64,000 nt of DNA from Aliivibrio sp. EL58 (GTDB lineage: Bacteria; Pseudomonadota; Gammaproteobacteria; Enterobacterales; Vibrionaceae): assembly GCF_900312675.1 (NCBI RefSeq), contig NZ_OMPC01000008.1, forward strand, positions 222,951 through 286,950, read 5' to 3'. Of this stretch, positions 27,497-36,391 are shown piece after piece; position 1 is the stretch's first letter, and every line of letters starts with the position of its first letter. The position numbers and the translations under genes were made by a program. The notes below the pieces were generated by a model. The model saw only the letters and a program-made list of their open reading frames with translations. It made no database searches and was not told the origin of the DNA.

Positions 27497-27805
27497 CTAT
27501 GGCGGCCAAGCTCGTTTCTTGCCACCACCAGCCCCAGCTCCTGAGCGAATAAGCTCAACAGCTTTTGCTGTTTTCTCTTCAATTCCTTTCAAGCGCTCAT
27601 CAAGTTCACTTAAATCAGCAGAGGCTCCTGCAGTACTCGTACCTTGAGTAGCAACACCATCAATCATTTTACCGATCTTGGCATTCTGAGCTTCAATACG
27701 CTTAATACGAGCATCAAGCTCCATTACTGCTTTGCCTTGCTCACTGATTTTTTTATCGATAACTTTCAGAGCGGAAAGCAATTTCATTACGTATTGTTTT
27801 TCCAT
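27497..27805 (-). CDS. Small coiled-coil protein of unknown function
   Basis: A 102-residue protein. Residues 1-50 carry a heptad-like pattern (LLSALKVIDKKI, VMELDARIKRIEAQ) predicting a long coiled coil. A Thr/Ser/Gly-rich linker (about 51-63) follows, then a second amphipathic helix (LDERLKGIEEKTAK) and a Gly-rich tail GAGAGGGKK ending in AWPP. No signal peptide or membrane segment is visible. I do not recognise a family. It has its own terminator, and its ATG is preceded by GTGAGAG, so it is probably a real gene. A tail tip with exposed Gly, Trp and Pro suggests a docking peptide, which is inference. Confidence 0.75.
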   Translation of the reverse strand: MEKQYVMKLLSALKVIDKKISEQGKAVMELDARIKRIEAQNAKIGKMIDGVATQGTSTAGASADLSELDERLKGIEEKTAKAVELIRSGAGAGGGKKRAWPP

Positions 27806-27894
27806 TAATTGGCTCTCACCTAATTTTTGCTCGTATTCTTATACATAAACTATCGACCATTTTATCAACATCTTGAGTAAACAGGCATAATAAT

Positions 27895-28314
27895 TTACGC
27901 TTTTTTCTCTTCTAGCTCAGCCAAGGCTGAAAGAATCGAACAATGTGAGGCATCATCATCAATATGACCACAACATGCATCATTAATACTTTTTAATGCG
28001 GTACGAATATCTGTTAACTGCGCAATTTTTTCATCAATGGTATTTAACTTAGCTTGGGTGATCGATTTAACCTCAGCACAACTGTGTTTAGTGGCCTCTA
28101 AACGGATCGCAAGTAATTCCTGGATCTCATCTAACGTTAACCCTAGCTGCTTTGATTTTAAAATAAACCGAATTTGAGCCAAATTTTCTTCATTATAAAG
28201 ACGATAACCACTGCTACTTCTTCCTGATGGAATAAGTAAGCCATTTTTCTCGTAGAAGCGTAACGTATCACTGGTTACCTTACACAGTTTTGCCAATTCA
28301 CCAATCAAATACAT
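27895..28314 (-). CDS. zntR: MerR-family Zn(II)-responsive regulator, ZntR-like
   Basis: A 139-residue regulator starting at MYLIGELAKL, like ZntR; an in-frame ATG five residues earlier has its purine run too close. The MerR helix-turn-helix covers residues 1-70 (GELAKLCKVTSDTLRFYEKNGLL). A dimer helix and the metal loop follow. The conserved cysteines match ZntR: C74-like HSCAEVKSI, then DACCGH near 108-112 and HCSIL near 123-127. It would activate a zinc exporter gene, which is not next to it. It is divergent from purH with 286 bases between. Confidence 0.85.
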   Translation of the reverse strand: MYLIGELAKLCKVTSDTLRFYEKNGLLIPSGRSSSGYRLYNEENLAQIRFILKSKQLGLTLDEIQELLAIRLEATKHSCAEVKSITQAKLNTIDEKIAQLTDIRTALKSINDACCGHIDDDASHCSILSALAELEEKKA

Positions 28315-28390
28315 TTTATTTTGCCTCATCCCTCTTTATACAGGCCTATTTTTATTCTTTTTTTAGAGAAATGGCATCTTTTTTTTACCA

Positions 28391-28406
28391 GTGCAAACGA
28401 TTGCGC
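28391..28406. promoter_or_regulatory. PurR operator upstream of purH
   Basis: GTGCAAACGATTGCGC agrees with the E. coli PurR consensus ANGCAANCGNTTNCNT at nearly all fixed positions (GCAA, CG, TT, C). It lies in the 286-base zntR-purH gap, about 195 bases before the purH ATG. PurR with hypoxanthine or guanine would repress purH here. Confidence 0.8.
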
Positions 28407-28600
28407 GAGCTTTTTTGTTTAACTTTAGTTAGAATATGCGCCATTGCGTTGATGTGATGTTTCTAACTTCACTCTCGATTAGGGTATTTCCCAAAACTGG
28501 CCAATTACTGTTTATTACTTTTACTACTTAATAAAAGACAAACAGAACAAGTTCATTTTTGGCAAAAATCCTAACTTAATTCTAAAGGAAGAAAGTAGCA

Positions 28601-30193
28601 ATGAATAACCCACGTCCGATCCGTCGCGCGCTAATTAGCGTATCTGATAAAACTGGTATTGTAGAATTTGCTCAAGCACTGACTGAACGTGGTGTTGATA
28701 TTTTATCTACTGGCGGCACAGCTCGCCTGCTGGCAGAAAAAAATATCCCTGTAACAGAAGTATCTGATTACACAGGCTTCCCTGAAATGATGGATGGCCG
28801 CGTTAAAACTCTTCATCCTAAAGTACATGGTGGTGTTCTTGGTCGTCGCGGTCAAGATGATGACATCATGGCTCAACATGGTATCAACCCAATCGATATT
28901 GTTGTTGTTAACCTTTATCCATTCGCTGAAACCGTAGCAAAAGAAGGCTGTACTCTAGCTGATGCTGTTGAGAACATCGATATCGGTGGTCCAACAATGG
29001 TTCGCTCTGCGGCTAAAAACCATAAAGACGTTGCTATTGTCGTTAATGCTCACGATTACGATCGCGTAATTTCTGAAATGGACGCTAACGACAAATCACT
29101 GACTCAAGCAACGCGTTTTGACCTTGCGATTGCAGCATTTGAGCACACGGCCTCTTACGATGGCATGATCGCTAATTACTTCGGCACTATGGTTCCTTCT
29201 TATGGAGAGAACAAAGAAGGTGATGAAGAGAGCAAGTTCCCTCGCACCTTCAACCAACAGTTCGAGAAAAAACAAGACATGCGCTACGGTGAGAACAGTC
29301 ATCAAGCTGCTGCATTCTATGTTGAAGCAAATCCTGAAGAAGCGTCAGTATCAACTGCTCGCCAGATCCAAGGTAAAGCGCTTTCTTACAACAACATTGC
29401 AGATACAGATGCTGCTCTAGAGTGTGTGAAAGAATTTGACGAACCTGCATGTGTTATCGTTAAACACGCAAATCCATGTGGTGTTGCCCTAGGTAAAGAT
29501 GTTCTTGAAGCTTATGACCGCGCTTTCAAAACAGACCCAACCTCTGCATTTGGCGGTATCATCGCATTTAACCGCGAACTAGATGCAGCTACAGCAACAG
29601 CAATTACTGAGCGTCAATTCGTTGAAGTTATCATTGCTCCTTCTGTTTCTGCTGAAGCAATTGAAATCGTAGCGGCTAAGAAAAACCTTCGTCTACTTGA
29701 ATGTGGTGAGTGGTCGACGAAAACAACTGGCTTTGACGTGAAACGCGTTAACGGCGGTTTACTAGTTCAAGATCGCGATCAAGGCATGGTATCTGAAGAT
29801 GAGCTTAAAGTGGTTTCTAAGCGCCAACCAACGGCTGAAGAATTAAAAGATGCATTGTTCTGCTGGAAAGTAGCTAAATACGTTAAATCTAACGCGATTG
29901 TTTACTCTAAAGGTGACATGACTATCGGTGTCGGCGCTGGCCAAATGAGCCGTGTTTACTCTGCAAAAATCGCAGGTATTAAAGCCGCTGACGAAGGTCT
30001 TGTAGTTGAAGGCTGTGCAATGGCATCTGATGCGTTCTTCCCATTCCGTGATGGTATTGATGCTGCAGCTGAAGCAGGTATTAAATGTGTTATCCAACCG
30101 GGTGGCTCTATGCGTGATGACGAAGTTATTGCTGCCGCTGACGAACATGGCATGGCGATGATCTTTACCGGTATGCGTCACTTCCGTCACTAA
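28601..30193 (+). CDS. purH: Bifunctional AICAR formyltransferase/IMP cyclohydrolase
   Basis: A 530-residue enzyme for the last two steps of IMP synthesis. The N-terminal cyclohydrolase domain (about 1-195) starts [17 protein letters not shown] and contains [10 protein letters not shown] and HGGVLGRR. The C-terminal AICAR formyltransferase domain carries [11 protein letters not shown] (about 286-296) and [10 protein letters not shown] near 480. It is complete and of normal length. A PurR box lies upstream. The terminator at 30198 separates it from purD, which is cotranscribed in E. coli. Confidence 0.98.
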   Translation: MNNPRPIRRALISVSDKTGIVEFAQALTERGVDILSTGGTARLLAEKNIPVTEVSDYTGFPEMMDGRVKTLHPKVHGGVLGRRGQDDDIMAQHGINPIDIVVVNLYPFAETVAKEGCTLADAVENIDIGGPTMVRSAAKNHKDVAIVVNAHDYDRVISEMDANDKSLTQATRFDLAIAAFEHTASYDGMIANYFGTMVPSYGENKEGDEESKFPRTFNQQFEKKQDMRYGENSHQAAAFYVEANPEEASVSTARQIQGKALSYNNIADTDAALECVKEFDEPACVIVKHANPCGVALGKDVLEAYDRAFKTDPTSAFGGIIAFNRELDAATATAITERQFVEVIIAPSVSAEAIEIVAAKKNLRLLECGEWSTKTTGFDVKRVNGGLLVQDRDQGMVSEDELKVVSKRQPTAEELKDALFCWKVAKYVKSNAIVYSKGDMTIGVGAGQMSRVYSAKIAGIKAADEGLVVEGCAMASDAFFPFRDGIDAAAEAGIKCVIQPGGSMRDDEVIAAADEHGMAMIFTGMRHFRH

Positions 30194-30197
30194 TCAG

Positions 30198-30229
30198 AAA
30201 AGGCTCTAGATTTTCCTAGAGCCTTTTTT
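30198..30229 (+). terminator. purH terminator
   Basis: The stem AAAAGGCTCTAG pairs with CTAGAGCCTTTT around a 6-base loop and a T tail. Confidence 0.9.
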
Positions 30230-30302
30230 ATTCGTTTAACAGTTCATCAATGTTGGCTTTTTACTCATCAACATTAATAGAAGTTTTAATTTTTAGAGCA
30301 AA

Positions 30303-30384
30303 ATCAGATTGCCTAGTTCAAGGCAAACACGCGGAGCTTATGACTATAAGTGAGCATGTTTGACGCCGAAATCGGTAATCTGAT
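30303..30384 (+). ncRNA. Structured purD leader (candidate regulatory RNA)
   Basis: In the 214-base gap before purD. P1 is 11 bp (AUCAGAUUGCC at 30303-30313 with GGUAAUCUGAU at 30374-30384, one G-U pair). P2 is GGC/GCC plus AAACA/UGUUU with a GAC bulge. P3 is CUUAU/AUAAG around a GACU tetraloop. A purine-rich internal loop with a possible tandem G-A motif lies between P2 and P3 (30333-30335 with 30351-30353). The 3' base of P1 is followed by about 13 bases and the AAAGGT ribosome site. The folded arms enclose 60 bases. I do not match it to a riboswitch class I know. It could be a leader RNA, or a short inverted-repeat element with terminal repeats. Confidence 0.55.
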
Positions 30385-30407
30385 GAAGCTATCAAAGGTA
30401 AAATAAA

Positions 30408-31700
30408 ATGAATGTATTAATTATCGGCGCAGGCGGTAGAGAGCATGCTTTAGGCTGGAAAGCGGCACAAAACCCAAACGTTGAAACGGTATTTATCGCT
30501 CCAGGTAATGCAGGTACAGCGCTTGAACCAAAATTAGAAAACGTGGCGATTGATGTTGAAGACATTACTGCTCTTGTTGCGTTTGCTAAAGAAAAAGAAA
30601 TTGAACTGACTATCGTTGGTCCAGAAGGCCCATTAGTGATTGGTGTGGTTGATGCATTCCGTGAAGCCGGATTACCTATCTTTGGTCCTACGAAAGCGGC
30701 AGCACAACTAGAAGGATCTAAAGCGTTTACTAAAGACTTCTTGGCTCGCCATGATATTCCAACAGGCTACTACGCTAACTTCACTGAAATTGAGCCAGCA
30801 TTAGCTTATGTTCGTGAACAAGGTGCACCGATTGTCGTTAAAGCCGATGGCCTTGCTGCTGGTAAAGGCGTTATTGTTGCAATGACGCTTGAAGAAGCAG
30901 AAGACGCAATTAAAGATATGCTTGCTGGTAATGCCTTTGGTGACGCTGGCAGTCGTGTCGTTATTGAAGAGTTTTTGGAAGGCGAGGAAGCAAGCTTTAT
31001 CGTTATGGTTGATGGCGCAAGTGTTCTACCAATGGCGACTAGCCAAGATCACAAACGTGTAGGCGATAAAGACACTGGCCCTAACACAGGTGGAATGGGC
31101 GCGTACTCTCCTGCTCCTGTTGTTACTCCTGAGATCCATAATCGTATTCTAGAAGAAGTTATCTATCCTACGGTTCGTGGAATGGATGCTGAAGGCGCAC
31201 CTTATACTGGATTTTTATATGCTGGTTTGATGATTGATGCTGATGGCACACCAAAAGTCATCGAATATAACTGTCGCTTTGGTGATCCAGAAACACAGCC
31301 TATCATGATGCGTATGGAATCAGATCTTGTTGAGCTATGCTTAATGGCAATTGATGAGAAACTGGATGAAGCTGAATCTAAATGGGATCCACGCGCTTCT
31401 ATCGGTGTTGTCCTTGCTGCTGGTGGTTACCCTTCAGATTACGCAAAAGGAGATATCATCTCTCTTCCTGCGACTGAAGTTGAAGGCCAGAAAGTATTTC
31501 ATGCCGGCACAAAAAACAACGACGCTGGTGATGTAGTTACAAATGGCGGACGTGTGTTATGTGCAACTGCATTAGGTAATACCGTCTTAGAAGCTCAGGA
31601 ACGTGCATATGAGCTTACAAAGCAAGTTAGTTGGAATGGAATGTTCCACCGCAATGACATTGGTTACCGTGCCATTGCTCGCGAATTAGAAAGCAAATAA
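30408..31700 (+). CDS. purD: Phosphoribosylamine-glycine ligase
   Basis: A 430-residue ATP-grasp enzyme for the second step of purine synthesis (GAR synthetase). N-terminus NVLIIGAGGREHALGWK; KADGLAAGKGVIVA near 145-158; DHKRVGDKDTGPNTGGMGAYSP near 213-235; EYNCRFGDPETQ near 286-297. Complete. It is separated from purH by a terminator and by an elaborate leader, so it appears to have its own promoter and possibly leader-level control. An AAAGGT site lies about 8 bases before the ATG. Confidence 0.98.
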   Translation: MNVLIIGAGGREHALGWKAAQNPNVETVFIAPGNAGTALEPKLENVAIDVEDITALVAFAKEKEIELTIVGPEGPLVIGVVDAFREAGLPIFGPTKAAAQLEGSKAFTKDFLARHDIPTGYYANFTEIEPALAYVREQGAPIVVKADGLAAGKGVIVAMTLEEAEDAIKDMLAGNAFGDAGSRVVIEEFLEGEEASFIVMVDGASVLPMATSQDHKRVGDKDTGPNTGGMGAYSPAPVVTPEIHNRILEEVIYPTVRGMDAEGAPYTGFLYAGLMIDADGTPKVIEYNCRFGDPETQPIMMRMESDLVELCLMAIDEKLDEAESKWDPRASIGVVLAAGGYPSDYAKGDIISLPATEVEGQKVFHAGTKNNDAGDVVTNGGRVLCATALGNTVLEAQERAYELTKQVSWNGMFHRNDIGYRAIARELESK

Positions 31701-31722
31701 ACATTACTTTTCTACAAATAGC

Positions 31723-31752
31723 AAAAAGGCGCTAATGATAGCGCCTTTTTTA
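31723..31752 (+). terminator. purD terminator
   Basis: The stem AAAAAGGCGCTA pairs with TAGCGCCTTTTT around loop ATGA and a T tail. It also faces the minus-strand DUF1481 gene. Confidence 0.9.
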
Positions 31753-31776
31753 TTGTTCAATAATCTACAACTGGTA

Positions 31777-32481
31777 TTAATCTTCAATAAGATTTGGACG
31801 TTCTACACACTTATAACTGTCATCGGTTAATAACAATAACTCCGACATTTTTAAGATTTTCTTATCTCGATTTTTCTCTTCACCTAAAAATGAAATAAAG
31901 CTATCTAAGCCAGACAATCTTGCCACGACAAAATTAGGTAAGATCTGATTAAACTCTAATTGACTGTATTGTTTCCCATCACAAGAATTAAATGTCTCGC
32001 CGTCCCACTCACCTTGAAATAAAGAAATGTTATCTTTATTTAACCCTTCAACTTTAGCAATTAGATACGTTGATTGATCTTGAAATTGAGCTAACTGGGT
32101 TGGCATTAATGGAAATATACGGCCGTTTTTACGGTAGCGTTGATACACGGCTTCTCCGTTACCGTTATAACGAACGTGCATCATGTATGGAATAAGTCCA
32201 TCGGTACTATCCAGCATTTCGCCTTCACGAACCGCTTCAACCAGTATGTTTTTTTCCCAACGGTAAGTCGTTTGATACCAACCATAATCACCCATGGTCA
32301 CGTAATCAGACGCATTAATAGATTGTTGTAGTCGACGGGTATACCAATAAAAACTGGTCGCATCACCTTGTATTTGACCACCCGTTAAAGTGACCGATTT
32401 GATGCGTTGCTCATCTGAAGGATTTGATGAACAGCCAAAGAGAAATAAAGAAAGAAGTAAGGTAGAGAGAATGCGCTTCAT
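31777..32481 (-). CDS. DUF1481 lipoprotein (YjaH-like)
   Basis: A 234-residue protein. A lipobox LFGC at 14-17 follows a short hydrophobic signal peptide, so the mature protein should start with a lipidated Cys17. The rest is the DUF1481 domain of E. coli YjaH, which also lies directly behind hupA. The function is unknown; Asp at +3 or later (NPSDE) leaves its membrane choice open. No ribosome site precedes the ATG. Instead, the T-run of the hupA terminator abuts it (32482-32487), suggesting very low or leaderless expression. Confidence 0.85.
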   Translation of the reverse strand: MKRILSTLLLSLFLFGCSSNPSDEQRIKSVTLTGGQIQGDATSFYWYTRRLQQSINASDYVTMGDYGWYQTTYRWEKNILVEAVREGEMLDSTDGLIPYMMHVRYNGNGEAVYQRYRKNGRIFPLMPTQLAQFQDQSTYLIAKVEGLNKDNISLFQGEWDGETFNSCDGKQYSQLEFNQILPNFVVARLSGLDSFISFLGEEKNRDKKILKMSELLLLTDDSYKCVERPNLIED

Positions 32482-32512
32482 AAAAAATGCCGAGTTAAGG
32501 GTTAACTCGGCA
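32482..32512 (-). terminator. hupA terminator overlapping the DUF1481 start
   Basis: The stem TGCCGAGTTAA pairs with TTAACTCGGCA (11 bp) around a 3-base loop, followed on the minus strand by TTTTTT that ends directly before the ATG at 32481. It lies 10 bases after the hupA stop. Confidence 0.88.
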
Positions 32513-32521
32513 AAGTATATC

Positions 32522-32794
32522 TTAGTTCACTGATTCTTTCAGTGCTTTACCTGCAACAAATGCTGGTACATTAGCCGCTTTGATTTGAATCTCATCGCCA
32601 GTCTTAGGATTGCGACCAGTACGAGCTGCACGGTGATTTACTTTAAACGTACCGAAGCCAATAAGTTGTACCTGTTCGCCATCTTTAAGTGCGCCAGTTA
32701 CGCCTTCTAGAGTCGCTTCAAGAGCTGCTTTTGCTTGTGCTTTTGATAGGTCTGCTTTTTCAGCAATAGCATCAATTAACTGGGTTTTATTCAT
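32522..32794 (-). CDS. hupA: DNA-binding protein HU-alpha
   Basis: A 90-residue histone-like protein, the standard length. N-terminus [17 protein letters not shown], the [14 protein letters not shown] strand and the DNA-binding arm [14 protein letters not shown] are all present. It has the same neighbourhood as in E. coli (yjaG, hupA, yjaH). Its ATG is preceded by AAGGGAAACCCTA, giving a good ribosome site. Expression is likely very high, so a strong terminator follows. Confidence 0.98.
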   Translation of the reverse strand: MNKTQLIDAIAEKADLSKAQAKAALEATLEGVTGALKDGEQVQLIGFGTFKVNHRAARTGRNPKTGDEIQIKAANVPAFVAGKALKESVN

Positions 32795-33014
32795 TAGGGT
32801 TTCCCTTCTATTTTTTTGAAATCTTGTTCACTCTAATGCATAAAGACCCTATCTGGCAAAGGTTTGTCACGCTTCTTGCTACAGAATGCGTGTTCTTTAG
32901 GCACAAACTGAGTAACGTCTCACAAATTGTTACTATTTTTCACTTATGAGTCATTGTATTTTGGTCAATCAGCACCCATTTTATAAGGGCTTGCTTACTT
33001 TTTTGAGATTAATA

Positions 33015-34076
33015 ATGTTTATTTTATCCATCTATATCGCCATTTCTATTAGCGTATCTTTCATTTGTTCTGTTCTTGAGGCTATTTTACTTAGTATTAG
33101 TCCAAGTTATTTAGCCCAAATGCGCCAGGAAAATCACCCTGCAGCAGAAAGATTAACGAAACTTAAAAATAATGTAGACCGTCCTTTAGCGTCTATTTTA
33201 ACACTAAACACTATCGCTCATACTGCGGGTGCAGCAGCATCTGGTGCTCAGGCCTCTATTGTTTTTGGTAGTGAATGGTTAGGCGTATTCTCAGCGTTCT
33301 TAACGTTCGCTATCCTATTATTCTCAGAGATCGTACCTAAGACGATTGGTGCCACTTACTGGCGTCAACTAGCACCAATGGCAGCAAGAATGCTTTATTG
33401 GATGGTTCTATTACTGACTCCTGTTGTTTGGGCTTCAGAGCAACTGACCAAACGTTTAGCTCGTGGCCACCAAGCGCCAAAATTAAGAGATGAAATTGCA
33501 GCAATGGCGACGCTTGCAAAAGAGAATGGTGAGTTCGCTGAAGGTGAATCAAAAATACTAACAAATATCTTAAACATTAAAGATATCCCTGTGACACAGA
33601 TAATGACACCAAGAACAGTATTGTTTCGCGTTAATGCAGAAATGACGGTTGAAGGCTTCCTAAAGGAACACATGAATACGCCATTCTCTCGTCCTTTGAT
33701 TTACAGCGAAGACAGCGACAATATCATTGGCTTTACTCACCGCTTAGAATTGTTCTCTGCAATGCATGAAGGGCAAGGAAAACGCCCTCTTGGCTCTATC
33801 ATGCGCCCTATCCAGATTGTCATCAGCACATCAACCTTACCAAAGGCATTTGAACACTTGATGAAGCACAGAGCGCAGCTTGCTCTAGTCATTGATGAAT
33901 ATGGCACGGTTCAAGGTTTATTAACGCTAGAAGATATCTTTGAATACATGGTTGGCGAAGAGATTATTGATGAAGCTGACAAAACAACAGATATGCAGCA
34001 ACTTGCTCAACAACGTTGGACAAATTGGAAAACTAAACACGGTGTTATCGATAATACAGATAAAGAAGAACACTAA
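33015..34076 (+). CDS. CNNM (DUF21)/CBS transmembrane protein, HlyC/CorC family
   Basis: A 353-residue protein (or 376 from the ATG at 32946). The CNNM/DUF21 membrane domain has about four helices (residues 1-160, including SEIVPKTIGATYW). It is followed by a CBS pair (about 195-320, with VTQIMTPRT and VIDEYGTVQGLLTLEDIFEYMVGEEI). Related proteins are thought to transport or regulate Mg2+/Co2+, but the family is poorly defined. The start at 33015 (MFILSIYIA) gives a typical first helix with GAG before it. The CorC_HlyC C-terminal domain is absent. Confidence 0.8.
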   Translation: MFILSIYIAISISVSFICSVLEAILLSISPSYLAQMRQENHPAAERLTKLKNNVDRPLASILTLNTIAHTAGAAASGAQASIVFGSEWLGVFSAFLTFAILLFSEIVPKTIGATYWRQLAPMAARMLYWMVLLLTPVVWASEQLTKRLARGHQAPKLRDEIAAMATLAKENGEFAEGESKILTNILNIKDIPVTQIMTPRTVLFRVNAEMTVEGFLKEHMNTPFSRPLIYSEDSDNIIGFTHRLELFSAMHEGQGKRPLGSIMRPIQIVISTSTLPKAFEHLMKHRAQLALVIDEYGTVQGLLTLEDIFEYMVGEEIIDEADKTTDMQQLAQQRWTNWKTKHGVIDNTDKEEH

Positions 34077-34128
34077 GTAAATTCAAAAATAAATATAAAG
34101 GTGTTAGCAAGCCCCTTTAGATTAAAAC

Positions 34129-34160
34129 AAAAAAACCGATGAATTATCATCGGTTTTTTT
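34129..34160. terminator. Bidirectional terminator
   Basis: The stem CCGATGA pairs with TCATCGG around loop ATTA, with A/T runs on both flanks (extended stem of about 14 bp). It serves the CBS gene and the convergent yjaG. Confidence 0.9.
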
Positions 34161-34175
34161 ATGCAAGTAAGAGTA

Positions 34176-34769
34176 TTAGTAGCTCAGTTCAAGTCCAATA
34201 TTACTTACATTTTCATCTCGTAACTCTTGGCGTAGATCTTTAATTAAATCGATATCACGCTCTTCTGCTTCACGAAGAGGACGGAAAATAGCCCACTGGA
34301 CATCCCACTCTTCACAAATCACCTCAATTTCTTTTTGATTTTCGTCTGTTACTTCTTCACCCGTTTCCGCTTCAACTAGTTGAGCAACGGTCATCACAGA
34401 TAATTGACTGATCTTAAACATCGCGTCTTCTAATACATCACGATCTAAGATCCCGTGTAAGAAAGTCGATAGCGCAACACACGCATCAATAGCCGGATAA
34501 GTTAGGTAAATTGAGTCATCATCTAACTCAGGGATCATTTCTTCTAGCTTTTCTAATTGACGTTCAAAATTAATCTTGGCATTTTTAACGGTCAATAGTT
34601 CCCAAATACTATCTAGTATAACGCGATAGGTTTGAGGCTCAGCAAAGCCTGTAGCTTCACAATAATGGGCATAGTTTGGATACATACGCTCACATAAAGA
34701 AGCCATAAAAGTAATTTGTTGCCATGGTTCAAACTTTTCTAAACGAACTTGGATAGGATTGCGTAACAT
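34176..34769 (-). CDS. yjaG: DUF416 protein YjaG
   Basis: A 197-residue cytoplasmic protein very similar in length and sequence to E. coli YjaG. The family features are visible: LRNPIQVRLEKFEPWQQITFMASLCERMYPNY and CEEWDVQW near the C-terminus. The function is unknown. It is acidic and probably helical. It keeps the enterobacterial neighbourhood (hemE-nfi-yjaG-hupA-yjaH), although hemE is separated by two genes here. No operon partner is seen. Confidence 0.85.
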   Translation of the reverse strand: MLRNPIQVRLEKFEPWQQITFMASLCERMYPNYAHYCEATGFAEPQTYRVILDSIWELLTVKNAKINFERQLEKLEEMIPELDDDSIYLTYPAIDACVALSTFLHGILDRDVLEDAMFKISQLSVMTVAQLVEAETGEEVTDENQKEIEVICEEWDVQWAIFRPLREAEERDIDLIKDLRQELRDENVSNIGLELSY

Positions 34770-34840
34770 ATACGATTCTACACTATAAAAAAATGACGCT
34801 TTAAGTGTACTTGATAACCACGAATGACAAAAGGAAGGTT

Positions 34841-35755
34841 ATGAATAAATTACTTATCATTTCAAAAGAAAAAGAGAAATACCTCTCACTTTTCAAGCCA
34901 TCGGATCTTCCTGATCTCGAAATTTGTCACGATCTTAGAAAGGCTGACATTGTTCTTGCCGATCCACCACTCATTCTAGATTTACTTAACCAATTTGAAT
35001 CTGTCGACTGGGTTCAATCTACCTTTGCGGGTATTGACGCTTTAACACACCCAGACTTAAGACAAGACTACGATCTGACCAATGTAAAAGGGATCTTTGG
35101 TCAACAGATCTCTGAGTATGTCTTGGGTTATTGCATTCAATATTTTCGTCACTTTACATTGTATGAGCAACAACAACAGCAAAAACAATGGCAACCTCAT
35201 AGCTACTCATCACTCACCGATAAAGTCATGGTCATTCTAGGTACGGGATCGATTGGTTGCGCTCTTGCAAATACGGCGAAAGCATTAGGCTTTACTGCTT
35301 ATGGTATTAATCGTTCAGGCATTCCACCCAAAGATTCTCCCTTTGAAAGAGTATTTCACATTACTGAAATGAGCAGCGCTTTTAAGCAAGCAGACGTGAT
35401 TGTCAGTACTTTACCTAAAACAGAACAAACCGTTGGCTTACTTAATATTGATACGTTAAACGACTGTAATGGCGCATTACTATTTAACGTTGGACGTGGT
35501 GATGTCATCGATAACTATGGCTTATTGCATGCCCTAGAGTCGCAATCCCTCTCTCATGCTTTTCTCGATGTGTTTACTAACGAGCCCTTATCTCAAGAAT
35601 GTCCCTATTGGCACCACCCTAACATCACAGTGACTCCACATATTGCTGCAATCAGTTTTCCTGAGCAGGTTTTTGAGCAGTTTACTGAGAATTACTTACG
35701 TTGGCGTGATGGGTTTTCATTATTGAACTTGGTGGATTTTGATAAGGGTTATTAA
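34841..35755 (+). CDS. D-isomer-specific 2-hydroxyacid dehydrogenase
   Basis: A 304-residue enzyme starting at MNKLLIISKE behind AAGGAAGG (an earlier ATG at 34805 has no ribosome site). The Rossmann motif GTGSIGCALA is near residue 132, with FNVGRGDVIDN near 226 and a catalytic His in TPHIAAISFP near 269. Family members reduce 2-keto acids (glyoxylate, hydroxypyruvate) or oxidise 2-hydroxyacids with NAD(P)H. Substrate and cofactor are not deducible from the sequence. It is divergent from yjaG and appears to be single. Confidence 0.88.
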   Translation: MNKLLIISKEKEKYLSLFKPSDLPDLEICHDLRKADIVLADPPLILDLLNQFESVDWVQSTFAGIDALTHPDLRQDYDLTNVKGIFGQQISEYVLGYCIQYFRHFTLYEQQQQQKQWQPHSYSSLTDKVMVILGTGSIGCALANTAKALGFTAYGINRSGIPPKDSPFERVFHITEMSSAFKQADVIVSTLPKTEQTVGLLNIDTLNDCNGALLFNVGRGDVIDNYGLLHALESQSLSHAFLDVFTNEPLSQECPYWHHPNITVTPHIAAISFPEQVFEQFTENYLRWRDGFSLLNLVDFDKGY

Positions 35756-35767
35756 GATCATTTAGTA

Positions 35768-35796
35768 AAAAACAAAGCCTGTTTATGCGCAGGCTT
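35768..35796 (-). terminator. Terminator of the TerB-like gene
   Basis: The stem AAGCCTG pairs with CAGGCTT around an 8-base loop. On the minus strand it is followed by TTGTTTTTT. It may also end the plus-strand dehydrogenase transcript, although the T-run is weaker on that side. Confidence 0.7.
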
Positions 35797-35821
35797 CAAT
35801 ATTCTGTTAATTAATGTTCAG

Positions 35822-36277
35822 TTACTGATGTTTTGGTGCGGCGGCAAGTTTTGCTCGTATAAACTCTAAATGATCAAGATAGATCAAATCGGAGACTTGG
35901 CGAATAACAGCCTCTTCCATCGGTTCAATTATGCCATCGGCATACGCAACAGCCCACATCGCTTCGATTAAATCATAACGCTCATTTGGCATTAAGGCTC
36001 TCAGCTTAGTCGTAAACTCATATAAAGACGTCGACGCTTTACTTTTAGCTACCGCTTCCAGCAATAATTGCTGTGCTTGTTCTTCACTAATATCGAGCAG
36101 TTTTACCAATAACTGTAGTTTCGCGCTATCTTCACGCTCATCACTTTGATGATCAGCGCCCGATACTTCGCAAAGTAATGAGGCCATTGCTAAATGCATC
36201 GAGGTCGTATCATTTGAGCCGCTTTCTGCCGCTTCATTGATGACTTTTTTTAATAAGGTACGTAATTGTTTAAACAT
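35822..36277 (-). CDS. TerB-family (tellurite-resistance-like) protein
   Basis: A 151-residue all-helical protein. Residues about 25-145 match the TerB fold, with an acidic metal-binding pattern in HLAMASLLCEVSGADHQSD and AMWAVAYADGIIEPMEEAVI, both carrying D/E residues at paired helices. TerB-like proteins bind Ca2+ or other divalent ions and are often not linked to tellurite. There are no ter neighbours here, so the role is unknown. It is flanked by its own terminator downstream and by hemE upstream. Confidence 0.82.
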   Translation of the reverse strand: MFKQLRTLLKKVINEAAESGSNDTTSMHLAMASLLCEVSGADHQSDEREDSAKLQLLVKLLDISEEQAQQLLLEAVAKSKASTSLYEFTTKLRALMPNERYDLIEAMWAVAYADGIIEPMEEAVIRQVSDLIYLDHLEFIRAKLAAAPKHQ

Positions 36278-36334
36278 AACTGGCTCTTTATTGCTTTCAT
36301 CTAATTTATGACAATAAAATTATAGCTCTGTTCT

Positions 36335-36366
36335 AATAAAAAAGGAGACTACAATGAGTCTCCTTT
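36335..36366 (-). terminator. hemE terminator
   Basis: The stem AAAGGAGACT pairs with AGTCTCCTTT around a 6-base loop and, on the minus strand, a TTTTTTATT tail. Confidence 0.88.
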
Positions 36367-36391
36367 CTATCTAGGATCTTAAACTAAGATT

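Noticed and set aside
30303..30384. purD leader as a c-di-GMP-I (GEMM) riboswitch
   Set aside because: GGCAAAC and GACGC are present, but the tetraloop-receptor arm and the GUAGGUAGCGGG-type part are missing, and the GCC follows GAC directly. The resemblance is partial.
35822..36277. TerB-like protein as evidence for tellurite resistance
   Set aside because: No terZACDEF genes are present; TerB domains occur widely without tellurite function.
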